Shown piece by piece: positions 1-10,842 of a DNA stretch of 64,000 nt (positions are counted from its first letter, which is position 1; the number at the start of each line of letters is the position of its first letter). Source of the stretch: Gonatopus flavifemur (lineage: Eukaryota > Arthropoda > Insecta > Hymenoptera > Dryinidae). The translations under genes and the position numbers were made by a program. Below the pieces are notes generated by a model. That model searched no databases, was not told the origin of the DNA, and worked only from the letters and a program-made list of their open reading frames with translations. Where the stretch lies: NCBI GenBank assembly GCA_018340375.1, contig JAFFJZ010000009.1, positions 18,306,501 to 18,370,500 of the forward strand. The letters are read 5' to 3'.

Positions 1-54
1 CTGGTCTTGTTCGCTACTCTTATTCTTGTATTTCCTCCTTTCATTGTTCAAATC
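1..54 (-). mobile_element. RTE-like LINE fragment, minus copy piece 4
   Basis: The reverse complement matches the plus-strand LINE copy at about 9308-9362, the end of the endonuclease-to-RT linker. It is the continuation of the piece at 2549-2925; the two are separated by the inverted-repeat element at 55-2548. The copy runs off the left edge of the window. Confidence 0.75.
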
Positions 55-300
55 CAGGGTATACCTGCCATATGCGGTCTACCATCTCACTACGGTCTAC
101 CGGGGTAGAACGCATACTGCTCTTCTATGGTGTGTCGTATGCGGTCTACCCGGGTCCATTGCATATAACGCGGAAGGAGGATGTTGTATGCGGTCTACCC
201 TGGCATGCATAATTTTCATTTTCAATTTCTTCCCCATTCTTGATTTTGTAGGTATTTCACACTCAATACCCAACCCCGACCCCAAACGGTGTGCGTTTTA
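55..300 (+). repeat. Left terminal inverted repeat of the 2.5-kb element
   Basis: It pairs with 2350-2548 and starts CAGGGTATACCTGCC. It contains four copies of a short GCGGTCTACC motif. The arms differ by scattered substitutions and small indels, so the insertion is not recent. Confidence 0.7.
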
Positions 301-849
301 CTGCAGCAGAATGATTATGATATCAATATATTATGTGTATGACATGATATAATGTAACTGTTAGTGTGATAATTATCATGTTATGAATTAATATAATGTC
401 CTTGATACATACACCATAGAACGTTTCGGGGTCAGGATAGAGTGGGGTAAAGTGGGGTGGGAGTGTTAAAAGTGAACTCCCATGTTTAATACCCACCCCG
501 AAACCCAAACAGTATGCGTTCTATTATAATATAGGTATGTCATATTGCATGATACAATAGTTTCGAGTTCTGGGTGAATACTAAATGTACGTGCGTATTC
601 TCGACATCTTCATGCCACCCTGAACCCCAAACGTTGTGGGTAATACGTAATAACTACATCAACAATCGCATCACATCATATTATACTTCATCAGTATGAT
701 CATATTATACTGTTACTGTAACAGTAAAACGCACCCGTTTCGGGTTCGAGGTGTATATCAAATGTAGGGGCGTCCTCTTAACACCTCCACCCTACCCCGA
801 CCCTCGAACATGGTGTTTATATGGAATAATTGTGAACATTATAATACTG

Positions 850-2330
850 GTAACATAATAATAAAAATACTCACAATTATGGAACATGTGATGGGTATCT
901 CCTTTACCCATGCACAAAGGCGCAAGGTAGTTCAGTGCCTCCACGATCCCCGTCGTGGATATTCATAGAGAATGGGACCTGAAATATATCGAAAAGCAAC
1001 TAGTAATATGTTCACGATAACTTTGGAAAAGTCAAGGAACAAGGGGAAGCTCAGGGAGAGGGGGTGGGTTGATTTCAATTGATCAAACAAGAAATATGGG
1101 AATACGGTTGAACACGTGTTACCACGTACATGTATATTTTCACTTCAATCTATGTAGTACAAATTAGTCAACTTCACATAACTCACACGACTCTGTCATG
1201 TACAAGGAAGTTATACAATCAAATAAAGTTCATAGAGGAAATGTATAAAACACGGGGGCACGACCGCGAGGGGAAATTCTACACGGACGAGGCCATTCAC
1301 ACTATTCAACAAAAAGAGGGCACAGGGAAACCGCGGCCATAAAATTTGTCCGAGGAAGGGCTAACGCGAACGAAGGGGATGCATTGAGGGTTGAAACACA
1401 AAGGGTGGAGAGAAAATTGAATGAAGGGACACGTGGAGGAGGCCACAAAAAGAACATCCTCACCAGCAAAAAAACAACACTATAATCCACCGCACCAGCA
1501 CTCTCGCGCCGGAACCACTACTTTGGTGGATGCATGATAATGTGATTAATTGGATTTCGTGCCCCGATAGCACCCTCCACTCACCGTATCTATGATTTTC
1601 CTCAAACAAATTTCCTCGTGCACGTGGCTCGGTCACACAAGAAGTGACAGGTAAGATAGCCACTTCTTTCTTCTTCACCGACGGATGAGTTCTCAAAAAA
1701 ATCCACGGAACCCCGTCGGTGACTCTCCGTTAGAGCTCACCCTTGAGCTTGTTTCATTGGTTTTGGCGATGGTGGTCTCCAAATAACCGTTGGGTGAGTG
1801 TGGGTATATGTGGAACGGGGGTTTTCCGGAGTGAGGGGTTCTGTCCTTCCCCAATTCTTTGATTTCTTCCGTGTGAGAGTGACAGGAAGTGTCGGAGTTC
1901 GTGTTGTCTCTCTCGTTCTTTTCTCCTTCTCTCCTAGGGGCATGATGAGTGGCTAGGCGACGCATGCGGCTTGCTTCTTTTCTCCAGTTCGGTAGCCTAG
2001 GTGAGAGGGCGATAGAGGGCGTTCCTTCCCCCTCTGTTCGTCGGCCTGGGGTGAGAGAAGGTGGACTCCTGTGATTGGTGGATCGTCCTTCGGTGGTGAG
2101 GGACCGCCGTGTCACCTCGTGGCAGGTGGCGATGCCTCCTCGGGGCGGGAAACCTCGACGAATCATAAGAGGGCAGGGAATAGAGGAGGACAGCTCGCGT
2201 AAGCGAGCGACAGCTGGGTTCTCTCATGTGAACCAATATTTTCTCTCGCTACGAGATCACTTTTCATAGGGGTCGTGCGCTGTGCCATCTCGCGACTCTT
2301 TTGTGACGATGTATCACGTCACAAACATAA
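850..2330. other. Core of the 2.5-kb element, no recognised gene
   Basis: Only frames of 60-157 codons are open here, on both strands, and none shows a motif I recognise. Composition is more GC-rich than the surroundings from about 1700 to 2280. It could be captured sequence; I see no domain that says from where. Confidence 0.3.
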
Positions 2331-2349
2331 TTCAATTCAACTATGTTGT

Positions 2350-2548
2350 AATTATTCCATTACAATAGAGCGCAAACCGTTCAGGGTTCAGGTTGGGTAT
2401 TGGGTGTAAAAATGGGAAAAAAATGAACATCGGGTTTGCCAGAGTAGACCGCATACGACATCCTTCATCTTTGTTATATGTGATCTACCGGGGTAGACCG
2501 CATACGACATGTGATCTACCATGGTGGACGGCATATCGCAGGTGTACT
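2350..2548 (-). repeat. Right terminal inverted repeat of the 2.5-kb element
   Basis: The reverse complement follows 55-300 block by block: the GCGGTCTACC motifs, then a T-rich tract, then an ACCCAATACCC-like block. It ends GCAGGTGTACT next to AAATC. Confidence 0.7.
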
Positions 2549-2925
2549 AAATCGAGAATTCCTTCTGTTACCCATGGTTCCTTAGGTTCTACTCCATTGT
2601 TCTTCAAAATTCCATCTGCACATTGTTCCATGTCGCCCTTTATATTCGTTCATCTACTCTCTATTTCCAAGTCTTCCTCTTGTCGATCCTCCAATTTTAC
2701 ACCCAACATCACGTTGAATGCCTCTTGTGTTCGTTAGTGTTTAAGAATCTTCAAATTTCATCCTTTCTGCATCTTCCTTATCTTAGCGTTGAATTTCAGA
2801 GAACATTTCATCAGTAACATATTGTTATCACTATCCATATCTGCGCCTGGATAAGTTTTACAGCCATTCACTTGATTTCTACATCTTTGTTTCACTAATA
2901 TGTATTCAATTCGTGTTATTTCTCT
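2549..2925 (-). mobile_element. RTE-like LINE fragment, minus copy piece 3
   Basis: The reverse complement follows the plus-strand LINE from about 8945 to 9305: the end of the endonuclease domain (including the QIDHILVK region) and the Lys/Glu-rich linker. Frames are broken. It is the middle of the dissected minus-strand copy. Confidence 0.75.
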
Positions 2926-3500
2926 TCATTTGAAATGAAATATTGAGAATATTATAACAAGAGGAATGCTAAATACTCAACATTGAATAATTGTTGAAGA
3001 CGTGATTTAAATAAATTCAATGACAACTGAAGTGAGGTCTATACAGATATTTGATTTATTTACATGCGATCAACGATACTGCACAACACGTTATAATCTT
3101 TCGAATATTCAGCTGAATCCAGCCAGAGTCCACAAGCCGGACATGATTAGCTCTTCATAATTCAAACCACACATACCTCACACACACGGGAAAGAGATCC
3201 TTGTCAGGATGAAGCGTTTGTCGTGTTCATGGGTGTCCTTCTCAGAGCTAGTCAATTGGAGATCGATTTAATTAATCATCTTACACTCCCAGTATTTCAG
3301 TCGTCCTTCTTAGAATTCCTTAGATTGTCTTATCCAGGGATATTTATTCATTGAATAATGATACGTGATACATCGACGTCGATTGGATTTCTATTGATAG
3401 ATCTATATATATGTATATAACTCGAATAAAATTTGTAGTCAAGTATGAGCTCTCTCCGACGACTGATGATCACTCATTTTTCACCTTTTCTACGTTCTTC
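2926..3500. other. AT-rich spacer, nothing recognised
   Basis: No coding, tandem or palindromic structure was seen that I can support. It lies between two pieces of the same minus-strand LINE, so it is inserted or replacement sequence. Confidence 0.4.
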
Positions 3501-3502
3501 CT

Positions 3503-3629
3503 TCGACCTCGGATGGAGGCCAAATCAACGAAAAACCAAATCAACGAAAAGTTGGTTGAAAAGAGAGATACGTCACACTCTCTCTTTTCAAACACTGATT
3601 TCGTTGATTTGACCCCCATCCTCGACCTC
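3503..3629. repeat. Imperfect hairpin (MITE-like)
   Basis: The inner stem GGTTGAAAAGAGAGA pairs with TCTCTCTTTTCAAAC around a 10-base loop centred near 3573. The stem extends outwards through AAATCAACGAAA and a GGATGGAGG/CCCCCATCC pairing. No target duplication was identified. Confidence 0.55.
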
Positions 3630-3654
3630 CTTACTCATCCCTCTTTTTTTCTCT

Positions 3655-4800
3655 CCCTCACCCTGGTGAAAAAAATCTCTCTGATTTTCCCTGAATCTCT
3701 CTGAATTCCTCCAAATATCCCGGAATTGAATGTATTCAGATTTCGAAGCTTCCTCTGAATTCCTCTGAATTTCTCTGAATCTCTCTGGATTACTCTGAAT
3801 CTTCTTAAATTCCTCTGAATATTTCTAAAAAGTTCCACGCACAATGTTTCTTAATTCATCTTCCTCTGGAAATCTCTGGAACTTCCAGAAAGCCTCTGAA
3901 ATGCAGGACCAAGAATTGTGCTGAATTCATTCCTCTCTGAATTTCCCAGACCCCCCCGGATCTCTCTAAATTCCTCTGAATCTCTCTGAATTTTTCTGAA
4001 AAATCCCACGCACCATTTTCCCTAATACACCTGTCTCTGTTAGTCTCTGACACTCCCTGAATACCTCTAAAATGGTGGGGGGTCTCTTTGCCGAAAACGT
4101 TTTTCGCCGAATACACTGTAATTTGACAATCGAAAGTCACCTCTAGAAATCACTAAGAGATTTCGTAGTGATCTCTAGAAATGATTAGCGATTGTCGAAT
4201 TAGGTTTATTCGGCGGAAAACTTTCTCGGCAAAAAGACCCCCTACCCTTTGAAATTCTGAACCAAAAATTTAGCTGAATTAATTTCTCTCTGGATTTCTC
4301 TGAATTTCTTTGAATTACGCTGAGCCTTTCCAAATTCTTCTGAATATTCCTGAAAAGCTCTACGCACATATTTTCCCCAATTCACCTGTCCCTGTGAGTC
4401 TCTGACATTCCCTGAATACCTCTGGAATCCTGAACCGAAAATTCAGCTGAATTAATTCCTCTCTGAATTCCTTTGAATCTCTCTGAATTACTCTGAATCT
4501 TTTTAAATTCCTCTGAATATTCCTAAAAAGTCCTACACACAATCTTCCTGAATCCATCTATCTCTGAAAGTGTCTGACACTCCTTGAACGCTCCTGAAAT
4601 GCAGGACCAAGAATTTTACTGGATTGGTTCTTTTCTGAATTTCCCAGAATTTCCCTGCATCTCTCTCAGTTCCTCTGAATTTTTCTGAATCCTTATGAAA
4701 AATTCGAAGCACAAGTTCTCTCAATCCAATAGTCTCTGGAATCCTCTGAACCACGCTAAATTTCTCTGGATTCCTCTGATTCTCTCTCACTCATTCCCTC
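3655..4800. repeat. CTCTGAATT satellite with a 172-bp higher-order unit
   Basis: The tract is built from degenerate 8-12 bp CTCTGAATT words. A landmark CACGCACA-like word recurs at about 3837, 4008, 4362, 4535 and 4708. Spacings are 171, 354, 173 and 173; the 354 becomes 172 when the inserted MITE and its duplicated target are subtracted. The unit is therefore about 172 bp, with at least five copies. Frames crossing it encode repetitive peptides rich in F/I/R/E and are not genes. Confidence 0.8.
4074..4246. mobile_element. Palindromic MITE, 9-bp target duplication (copy 1)
   Basis: A 173-bp near-palindrome with ends GGTGGGGGGTCTC and GACCCCCTACC. Flanks CTCTAAAAT and CTTTGAAAT (7 of 9 identical) look like a decayed 9-bp duplication. 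The same family is at 25818-25968 with a perfect 9-bp duplication. Such length points to a Mutator-like (MULE) mobiliser. No coding capacity. Confidence 0.75.
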
Positions 4801-5128
4801 TCATCATCGTTCGCACTCCCATTTGCCTTTATCCCCGTTACAAATTTGGTATCTTGCTGTATCTCCTGGCGTTTCCCGAGTATAGATTCTTCTTCTCACC
4901 ATCTTATTGGTTAGATTCCAACTCTAACCATCATCACGCGTTTGCTATGTTGCACATAATTTTTCATCCTATTTTCTAACCTTTTATGCACTCTAATTAC
5001 CACACTTGCTTGACCATTCTTTGATCCTGTATGAATGATTCTATAATCCCCACTCCAGAAATCCCCTCCTTGCGGTTATCTCATTCCGCTAATTCCCATT
5101 ATACATCGATACCTGACCTGTTTATTCC
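4800..5128. other. Unique-looking spacer, nothing recognised
   Basis: The open frame at 4695-4979 starts inside the satellite and shows no motif. No other structure was seen. Confidence 0.35.
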
Positions 5129-5187
5129 TCATTTCAAATTTTCTGGTTTCTCTATTTGTCTCAGTGATCTAACATTCCACGCAGTGT
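5129..5187 (-). mobile_element. RTE-like LINE fragment, minus copy piece 2
   Basis: The reverse complement matches 8350-8408 of the plus-strand LINE, the WNVRSLRQ motif at the start of the endonuclease. It begins almost exactly where the 5' piece at 10843-11330 stops, so the two were contiguous before 5188-10842 was inserted. Confidence 0.7.
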
Positions 5188-5489
5188 TGTTTTGTGGGGA
5201 GATCTTTTCGTAACCGACAGTTGCAGATTTCGTAACAGGTTTTATGGAAACGTAATAGATTGAGGCTGAATTCCCTTTGGATGGGAATTCTAAGGGATTC
5301 TGGTGAGTAACCATCAATGAGCCAATCAAATCCTCGAATTCTGTTCTGGAGGATTTTTAGGGAATTTCAGTGAGTTACCACACACAAACTAACCCAATTT
5401 TTGGATTCTATTTTTTTGAGTTCAATCAATTAATTGAGATGAATGGAATAGCATTCAATCCCTAGTTTATATTACACTAGATCGTCAAT

Positions 5490-5735
5490 CCGCGTTAACC
5501 AGTGACAGAGATAAGTTGGAGAGATTGCTAACGATATACGAAAACCGTGGTCCAGTTTCTGATTGGCGGTATCACGTTTCCTGCTCATCCTTTCACACTT
5601 ATTGGCTTAGGAGAAAAATTTTACCAATCAAATAATTTTCTTCAAAAGAAAAAAACGTGATACGGACCATGATTCTAACATTGCGTTGGTAATCTTTTCA
5701 ATTCATCTCTGCCAGTGGTCACCGAGATCCGAAAC
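5490..5735. repeat. Palindromic MITE
   Basis: The arm near 5490-5575 (CAGTGACAGAGATAAGTTG to GTATCACGTTT) pairs with the inverse of 5645-5735 around an AT-rich loop. No coding capacity; target duplication not resolved. Confidence 0.6.
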
Positions 5736-5743
5736 GCCGACCT

Positions 5744-5883
5744 TAACCCCGGACACTCGTGCTAGCGACTGTCGCGCGCGATATCATTAGAAGAAAGAAG
5801 AGGAAAGATGTTTTCAACTCGGATCTCTTTTTTCTTCCAATGATGTCGCGCGCGACAATCGCTAGCATGAGTATCCGGGGTTA
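5744..5883. repeat. 140-bp palindromic MITE with GC-rich ends
   Basis: The left arm TAACCCCGGACACTCG pairs with an inverted right arm, both containing GTCGCGCGCGA. Arms are about 45-55 bp. TTA/TTAA at the edges may be the target site. Confidence 0.65.
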
Positions 5884-5942
5884 CTCACATCGTAAAAAAC
5901 CTGCACCGCCCTGAAGAAGCCACACGGAAAATATCAGTGATC

Positions 5943-6180
5943 CAAATTTTCGTTGACTAGTATGTGACTTTTGGACGGAGCACAATTTGGAGAAGAATTC
6001 GTACACTGGATTTGAATAATTCGTTGACTCTTTCCATTATTCCGATGATGAAAATAAAAAGTGGATTCCATTGTTCGAATAGTGAACACAATTAACGAAT
6101 TATTGAAATCCAGTATACGAATTCTCTTCAAACTTGTGCTCCGTCCAAATCTGGCATATTAATCAACGAAAATTCGGACT
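5943..6180. repeat. Palindromic MITE
   Basis: Arms of about 100 bp, both containing GGACGGAGCACAA and ACTGGATTT, pair around a centre near 6060. It lies just downstream of the hAT-like pseudogene. Confidence 0.65.
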
Positions 6181-6325
6181 ACTTATTTTTTCCGCGCAGC
6201 TGCAATGATGGCGAAACGTCGGCAACAAACCGATTCCAGACGCGGCTCCACTCCGGAAGCTCAAAATCTGTATCTTCTTAAAAGTCGCGAAAAAACATCC
6301 AGAGAACCATCGCTGAAACAATTGA

Positions 6326-7033
6326 TCATATGAGGTAGTATTTCTTTAAATCTAGCTTGAACGCCCGACTTATTTCCCATCTTACACTACAGTTATCAGC
6401 AGCAAACCCTAACATGTTTTGTATGTTAATGTTGTTTTGTTGGAAAAAATGAATTATGGAATTGAATACACTTTCAGCACTACCGTCGTCCAATTCTACG
6501 AGGCCTAAAAATCTATCATGTATAATGTTGATTTTAAAATAATGAACAACCATAACCAATGATTTTTTGAAGCTCATATCAGGGGTTTCATCTATTATCA
6601 AAGAATAAAAAGTTGTATTCAAATCCTGTTTGATGAGATCTCGTTGAATTGGAGCGATACAATTAATGCATAAATCAACAGCTTTTCGTCTGCTCAACTC
6701 AATCCGCTTAGCAATTTCAGAATCTGGGCATGAACAAGGTAATACTTTGCTGAAATGATCCAATAACTTGAATGATAGATTATGGTCCGCTATGAATGAA
6801 ATCATTACAACATGGGATATTTTAGTTCGTTCATTTATCTCATTTGATGGTGTTGATTCTAATGGTGGCATGATTTTTACTGTGGTTTGAGCTGATTTCA
6901 AATTTTTCAAATGGAACAGAGATTCACTATGCCTTCTAACGTGGGTAATTCCACCTCTTATAAGTTTTCGACAGGCTGAACAATAAGGCTCTTGCTTCTC
7001 TGTGGTGACCAACCAAGAATTTGTTTTCTCCAA
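6326..7033 (-). pseudogene. hAT-type transposase fragment (zinc finger plus N-terminal catalytic part)
   Basis: A 235-codon open frame without an ATG at its start (first codon TTG). Residues 18-41 give C-x2-C...H...H (CSACRK, RRHSESLFH), a BED/TTF-like zinc finger. Further on are IDETPDMS, consistent with the first catalytic Asp region of hAT transposases, and LGFAADN near residue 205. The layout resembles insect ZBED/ZNF862-like hAT relatives. The C-terminal dimerisation region is missing. Acidic coding sequence continues upstream in another frame to about 7520, interrupted by the MITE at 7150-7419. These breaks make it a dead copy. The hAT assignment is good; the exact family is not. Confidence 0.7.
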
Positions 7034-7520
7034 TCTGTTTTGAAACTTCGCTTATAAGATTTTTTTTCGTAGTGTTGGTAATGGAAGAATATTCTCTTTC
7101 GGTTATTTGAAGATCATCACTTTCTTCGGACCCAGAATCTGTTTCATCACCCTATGGAAAAGATCTCATAGAAACTGATACGTGGAATCTATGAGACTTT
7201 ATGAGATTTTATATGAGCATGTGTCCAGGGGTTTATGAGATTTTATAATGCCATTATGCAAATTGACAAGCACAAAATTGGATTTTATCAGGTTTTGTAA
7301 GCAATCATGGAAAATCTCATAGAGACTTTTAAAATGAAAATTCCTTATGAGATTTTGTTGTGCTTTTGTCCCGGAGTTTATCAGAATGTATCAGCATTTA
7401 TAAGACCTTTTCAACAGGGCATTCATAGTCTCGGATGAAGAAGCTTGAGGTTCAGTATGTTTATCAAATGAAATGTTCTCTCTATCTCCTGAATTGCAAA
7501 CTATCTCACTTTTAGTAGTA
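7034..7520 (-). pseudogene. N-terminal part of the hAT-like pseudogene, split by a MITE
   Basis: On the minus strand, both sides of the MITE are open and rich in Ser, Glu and Asp (motifs DETDSGSEESDD and TEPQASSSE). The frame differs from the 6326-7033 frame, implying a frameshift near 7030. This looks like an acidic linker or N-terminus of the same protein. Confidence 0.45.
7150..7419. mobile_element. 270-bp MITE inside the hAT-like pseudogene
   Basis: Terminal inverted repeats CCCTATGGAAAAGATCTCAT and, inverted, CCCTGTTGAAAAGGTCTTAT extend about 32 bp. The interior repeats TTTATGAGATTTTAT-like words. It interrupts coding sequence, so it is younger than the pseudogene. Confidence 0.65.
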
Positions 7521-7849
7521 CGGATTACGAATCTAGGACAAATATCAATACGAAAATTGAGCGTCCAAGCACGAAATTGAGTTATTTATGAGATTCATTG
7601 ATCGGAAAGCATTATAAATCTGGCAGAGATTTGCAATAGATCGTCAACATGAAAAAACCTAATCAAATCCACATAAAAGTTCGGAATATTGTAGGATTCT
7701 ACAGAGTCCGATCCATTTTATATTTTGATGAACAGCTTCATGTAAAAACTTTCGATTTGTGTCAAGGCCAAATTTTTAAACCATGTATGAATCGAGAACA
7801 TATGGAAAAAAACTGGGGTTATATTTGAAGAATTATTCAAGATTGTCAG

Positions 7850-8345
7850 TCTTGTGCTCCCCGTGGGATGATTGCGGGTCTTCCAGGGGGATATTCTTGA
7901 TACCTGTCCTTGAAATCCTATTTATCCATCCTTGGAAGTATCTGCTTCCTTTTCGTGGTGGGGAGGATAAGTATCTCAGATTTGGGTCTCTTTTTCGGAT
8001 GGGATAAACTACTCGAGAGGGAGAATACAAACTGAGAGGAACTAAATCATCCCAACGTCAGGAATATCGGCAGAAACGGACAGAAAGCAAGGGGAAACTA
8101 CCTTCCTTGACATCTTTCGATATTCCCGAGGGCATGGAAACTTTTCTCCAAACCTAGAATTTTTAATTTCAATTTATTGAAAAAACAGAGCGACAACAAC
8201 ATGATGGCGTTCTCTCGGGTAGAATATTCCGGAGGTAAAATAGCCTCTCGTTCGGATCTCCAGGTGGAGGCTGCTCGAGAGAGCCTCATCAAACAAGATA
8301 GAGAACCAAAGAAGATAGGGAAGGGAGAGAACATTCTTCGAGTCG
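7850..8345 (+). mobile_element. 5' region of the plus-strand RTE-like LINE
   Basis: It precedes the endonuclease and is duplicated in inverted orientation at 10843-11330 with high similarity (for example ATCATCCCAACGTCAGG in both). Because two independent copies share it, it is part of the element and probably its 5' UTR. Confidence 0.75.
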
Positions 8346-10155
8346 GAGCGTGGAATGTTAGATCACTGAGACAAACGGGAAAATTAGAAATTTTGAAATT
8401 AGAAATGAATAGGTTAGATATCGATGTTATGGGAATTAGCGAAATGGGATGGCCGCAGGGAGGGGATTTCTGGAGTGGGGATTATAGAATCATTCATACA
8501 GGATAAAAAAAAAGGTCAAGCAGGTGTGGAAATTATAATGCATGAAAGGGTAAGGAATAGGATAGAAAATTATTCGCAACATAGCGAATGCGTAATGATG
8601 GTCAGAGTTAGAACAAAACCGATGGATACTGTTATAGTTCAAGTATACATGCCCACATCTGCGTACTCAGAGGAAGATATCGAGAAAACGCACGATGGAA
8701 TAGAAGAAGTGATAGAATATGTACAGAGAGAAGGAAATTCAATGATCATAGGCGACTGGAATGCAGTAGTAGGGCAAAGAAAAGAGAGCAACATAATAGG
8801 AGATTTTGCGTTAGGCAAAAGAAATGGAAGAGGACAACGTTTAATCTTCGATTAAATGGCTTCTGTGGAAGCCATGAGATGGTTATTACCAACACATCCA
8901 TCAAAAATCATCCAAGAAGAATGTATACTTGTAAAATACCAGGAGATACAGCAAGATATCAAATTGATCACATATTAGTAAAACGGAGATTCAGAAACCA
9001 AGTGAGGAGCTGTAAAACTTATCCAGGCGTGGATATAGATAGTAATCACAATATGTTGCTGATGAAATGTTCTCTGAAATTCAAAGCGCTGAAGAAGAAA
9101 AGAAAAATGCAAAAAAGATGGAATTTGAAGAATCTCGAACAAGGAAAAACACAGGAGGCATGGACGAAAGATTGGAGAATCGACAAGAGAAAGACTTGGA
9201 AATAGAGAGTAGGTGGACAAATATGAAGGGGAACATAGGGCAATGTGCAGATGAAATTTCGAAGAACGATGGGATAGAGCCTAAGAAACCATGGATAACA
9301 GAAGAACTTCTCGATTTAATTAATGAACGGAGGGAATACAAGAATAAGAATAGTGAACAAGACTAGCAGACATACAAGGAACCAAGGGATAAAATGATCA
9401 GAGAATCAAGGGAAGCAAAAGAACAATGGTTGGAGGGGAAATGTCAAGATATAGAAGTAAGATTACATTCAGGAAAAATTGATGAGGTGTATAGAGAAAA
9501 ATTGATGAGGTGTATAGAGAAAAATTGATGAGGTGTATAGAGAAAAATTGATGAGGTGTATAGAGAAAAATTGATGAGGATTGTTAAGAGATTCTTTGGA
9601 CAAATAAAATCCAAAAGCGGTAAGATTGAAAATTCTCTAGGAAGACAATTGATGGAAACGGAGGAAAAAATAGAACAATGGATTAATCATTTAGAACATC
9701 TGTATAAAGGGAGCGATATCATAGGATTCTTAGAGAGGGAGGAAGATGTCGATGAAGAAGAATTGGGAGATTCAATTTTGAGATCAGAATTCGATAGGGC
9801 ATTAAAAGAATTGGAAAATAATGAAGCGCCAGGAATAGATGGCATAAATGCGGACCTTATCAAAGCCTCCAGTCAGAGAACTCGTGACGCACTGTTTGGT
9901 CAGAGATATGTACGAAATAGGCGAAGTACCGGAGGATTTCCAGGAGAATACAATTGTCGTCATCCCAAAAAAACAAGGAGCAGACAAATGCGAGAACTAC
10001 AGAACGATTAGTTCAACTCCACATGCCTCGAAAATACTGACAAAAATAATACACAGCAGAACAGAGAATAAAATAGAGAGGAGATTGGCAGAAGATCAGT
10101 TCGGTTTTAGGAGAAATACACAGGAGTTGAAAAGAGAGCCGGAAATGAACTGATC
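8177..10155 (+). pseudogene. RTE-like LINE ORF2: endonuclease and partial reverse transcriptase
   Basis: Broken frames give, in order, an APE-type endonuclease (WNVRSLRQ near 8350, GISEMGW near 8435, GDWNAVVG near 8755, QIDHIL near 8962, SNHN near 9040 where SDH is usual), a Lys/Glu-rich linker, and the start of a reverse transcriptase (EAPGIDGINADLIK near 9825; IPKKQGADKCENYRTIS near 9965; EDQFGFRRN near 10095). The catalytic FADD region and everything after it are missing beyond 10155. Arthropod proteins of this type are often labelled craniofacial development protein 2-like. Stops and frameshifts lie near 8505, 8855, 9365 and 9890. Clade is RTE-like by motif, not by tree. Confidence 0.8.
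9480..9578 (+). repeat. 23-bp minisatellite inside the LINE linker
   Basis: The unit GATGAGGTGTATAGAGAAAA+ATT is present four times plus a partial copy. Three extra 23-bp units add 69 bp, so the reading frame is preserved. Confidence 0.85.
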
Positions 10156-10276
10156 TTCCGTCTTCTGTCTCTCTACTGAATACCAATCGATTTTCTCTCT
10201 TATCATTCCGATTAAGTAGACGAAGACATATTGACCTGCAATCGCACATCTTCCTTTTTGCGTATGCGACTGTGGA

Positions 10277-10408
10277 TTGTTCGTTCTAACGTGTTCTAAA
10301 ATACCCCAATCTGCTCCAAATATATTTCGATTCGCTCTTACAGTTATAGGAATGATGTGTATGGTTTGGTGCAGTTTGGGGCAACTTGTAACACGTTAGA
10401 ACGAACAA
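10277..10408. repeat. 130-bp MITE
   Basis: The ends TTGTTCGTTCTAACGTGTT are inverted at 10390-10408. Pairing continues through CCCCAATCTGC/GCAGTTTGGGG, about 37 bp per arm. Confidence 0.75.
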
Positions 10409-10467
10409 ATCTTGTATCGCCATGTTCATTCACGAATGAACCAAATGTGTTAAAAAAAATTACTTTT

Positions 10468-10714
10468 TGGATTCCCAGGTAGTCACCAGTAATCTCGATA
10501 CCACAGTGACCCGAAGGGCAGTTGATCCGAATGGAGATGTCCTGGAAGGTCGAAATCTCGAAAATCGGTGATTGGTTAATTCCTGAGGAACCTTCAGTAA
10601 GTTACTAGGAGTTGACCAATCAGCGAATTCTGGGATATTGACCTTCCGCAACCTTGGAATTCGGGTCAACTGCCCTCCGGGGCATTGAGGTGTTGGGATT
10701 ACTCGTGATTACCG
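10468..10714. repeat. Palindromic MITE
   Basis: Arms of about 100 bp share AGGGCAGTTGA, GGAAGGTC and GATTGGT blocks in opposite orientation. A related degenerate stretch is at 5260-5390. Confidence 0.6.
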
Positions 10715-10842
10715 ATTTTCGCTCGTTCGCAAGAAGATGTAATTGATTTTCATCAAAGTGTAATGACGTAATAGATTTTTGCTGAATGTAATAGATTTAG
10801 TACAAGTGTAATAGACATAACACCACTGATTCTACGTTCCGA

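Larger units (their letters stand above)
55..2548. mobile_element. 2.5-kb DNA element with long imperfect terminal inverted repeats
   Basis: Positions 55-300 and 2350-2548 are inverted copies of one another. Both carry repeated TATGCGGTCTACC-type motifs followed by a block ending near AACGGTGTGCG. The element splits a LINE copy, and AAATC on both sides (50-54 and 2549-2553) is the likely 5-bp target duplication. Between 290 and 820 a motif like ACCCCGAAACGGTATGCG recurs about seven times in alternating orientation. The core (850-2330) is less AT-rich and holds only short frames with no protein I recognise, so the element is probably non-autonomous. The superfamily is not assigned. Confidence 0.7.

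Noticed and set aside
1693..2166. 157-codon minus-strand frame in the 2.5-kb element
   Set aside because: Composition is biased and no motif is recognisable; frames on both strands overlap here, as expected for less AT-rich non-coding DNA.
3856..4790. Several 64-94 codon minus-strand frames with repeated FREIQRN peptides
   Set aside because: They are translations of the CTCTGAATT satellite, not genes.
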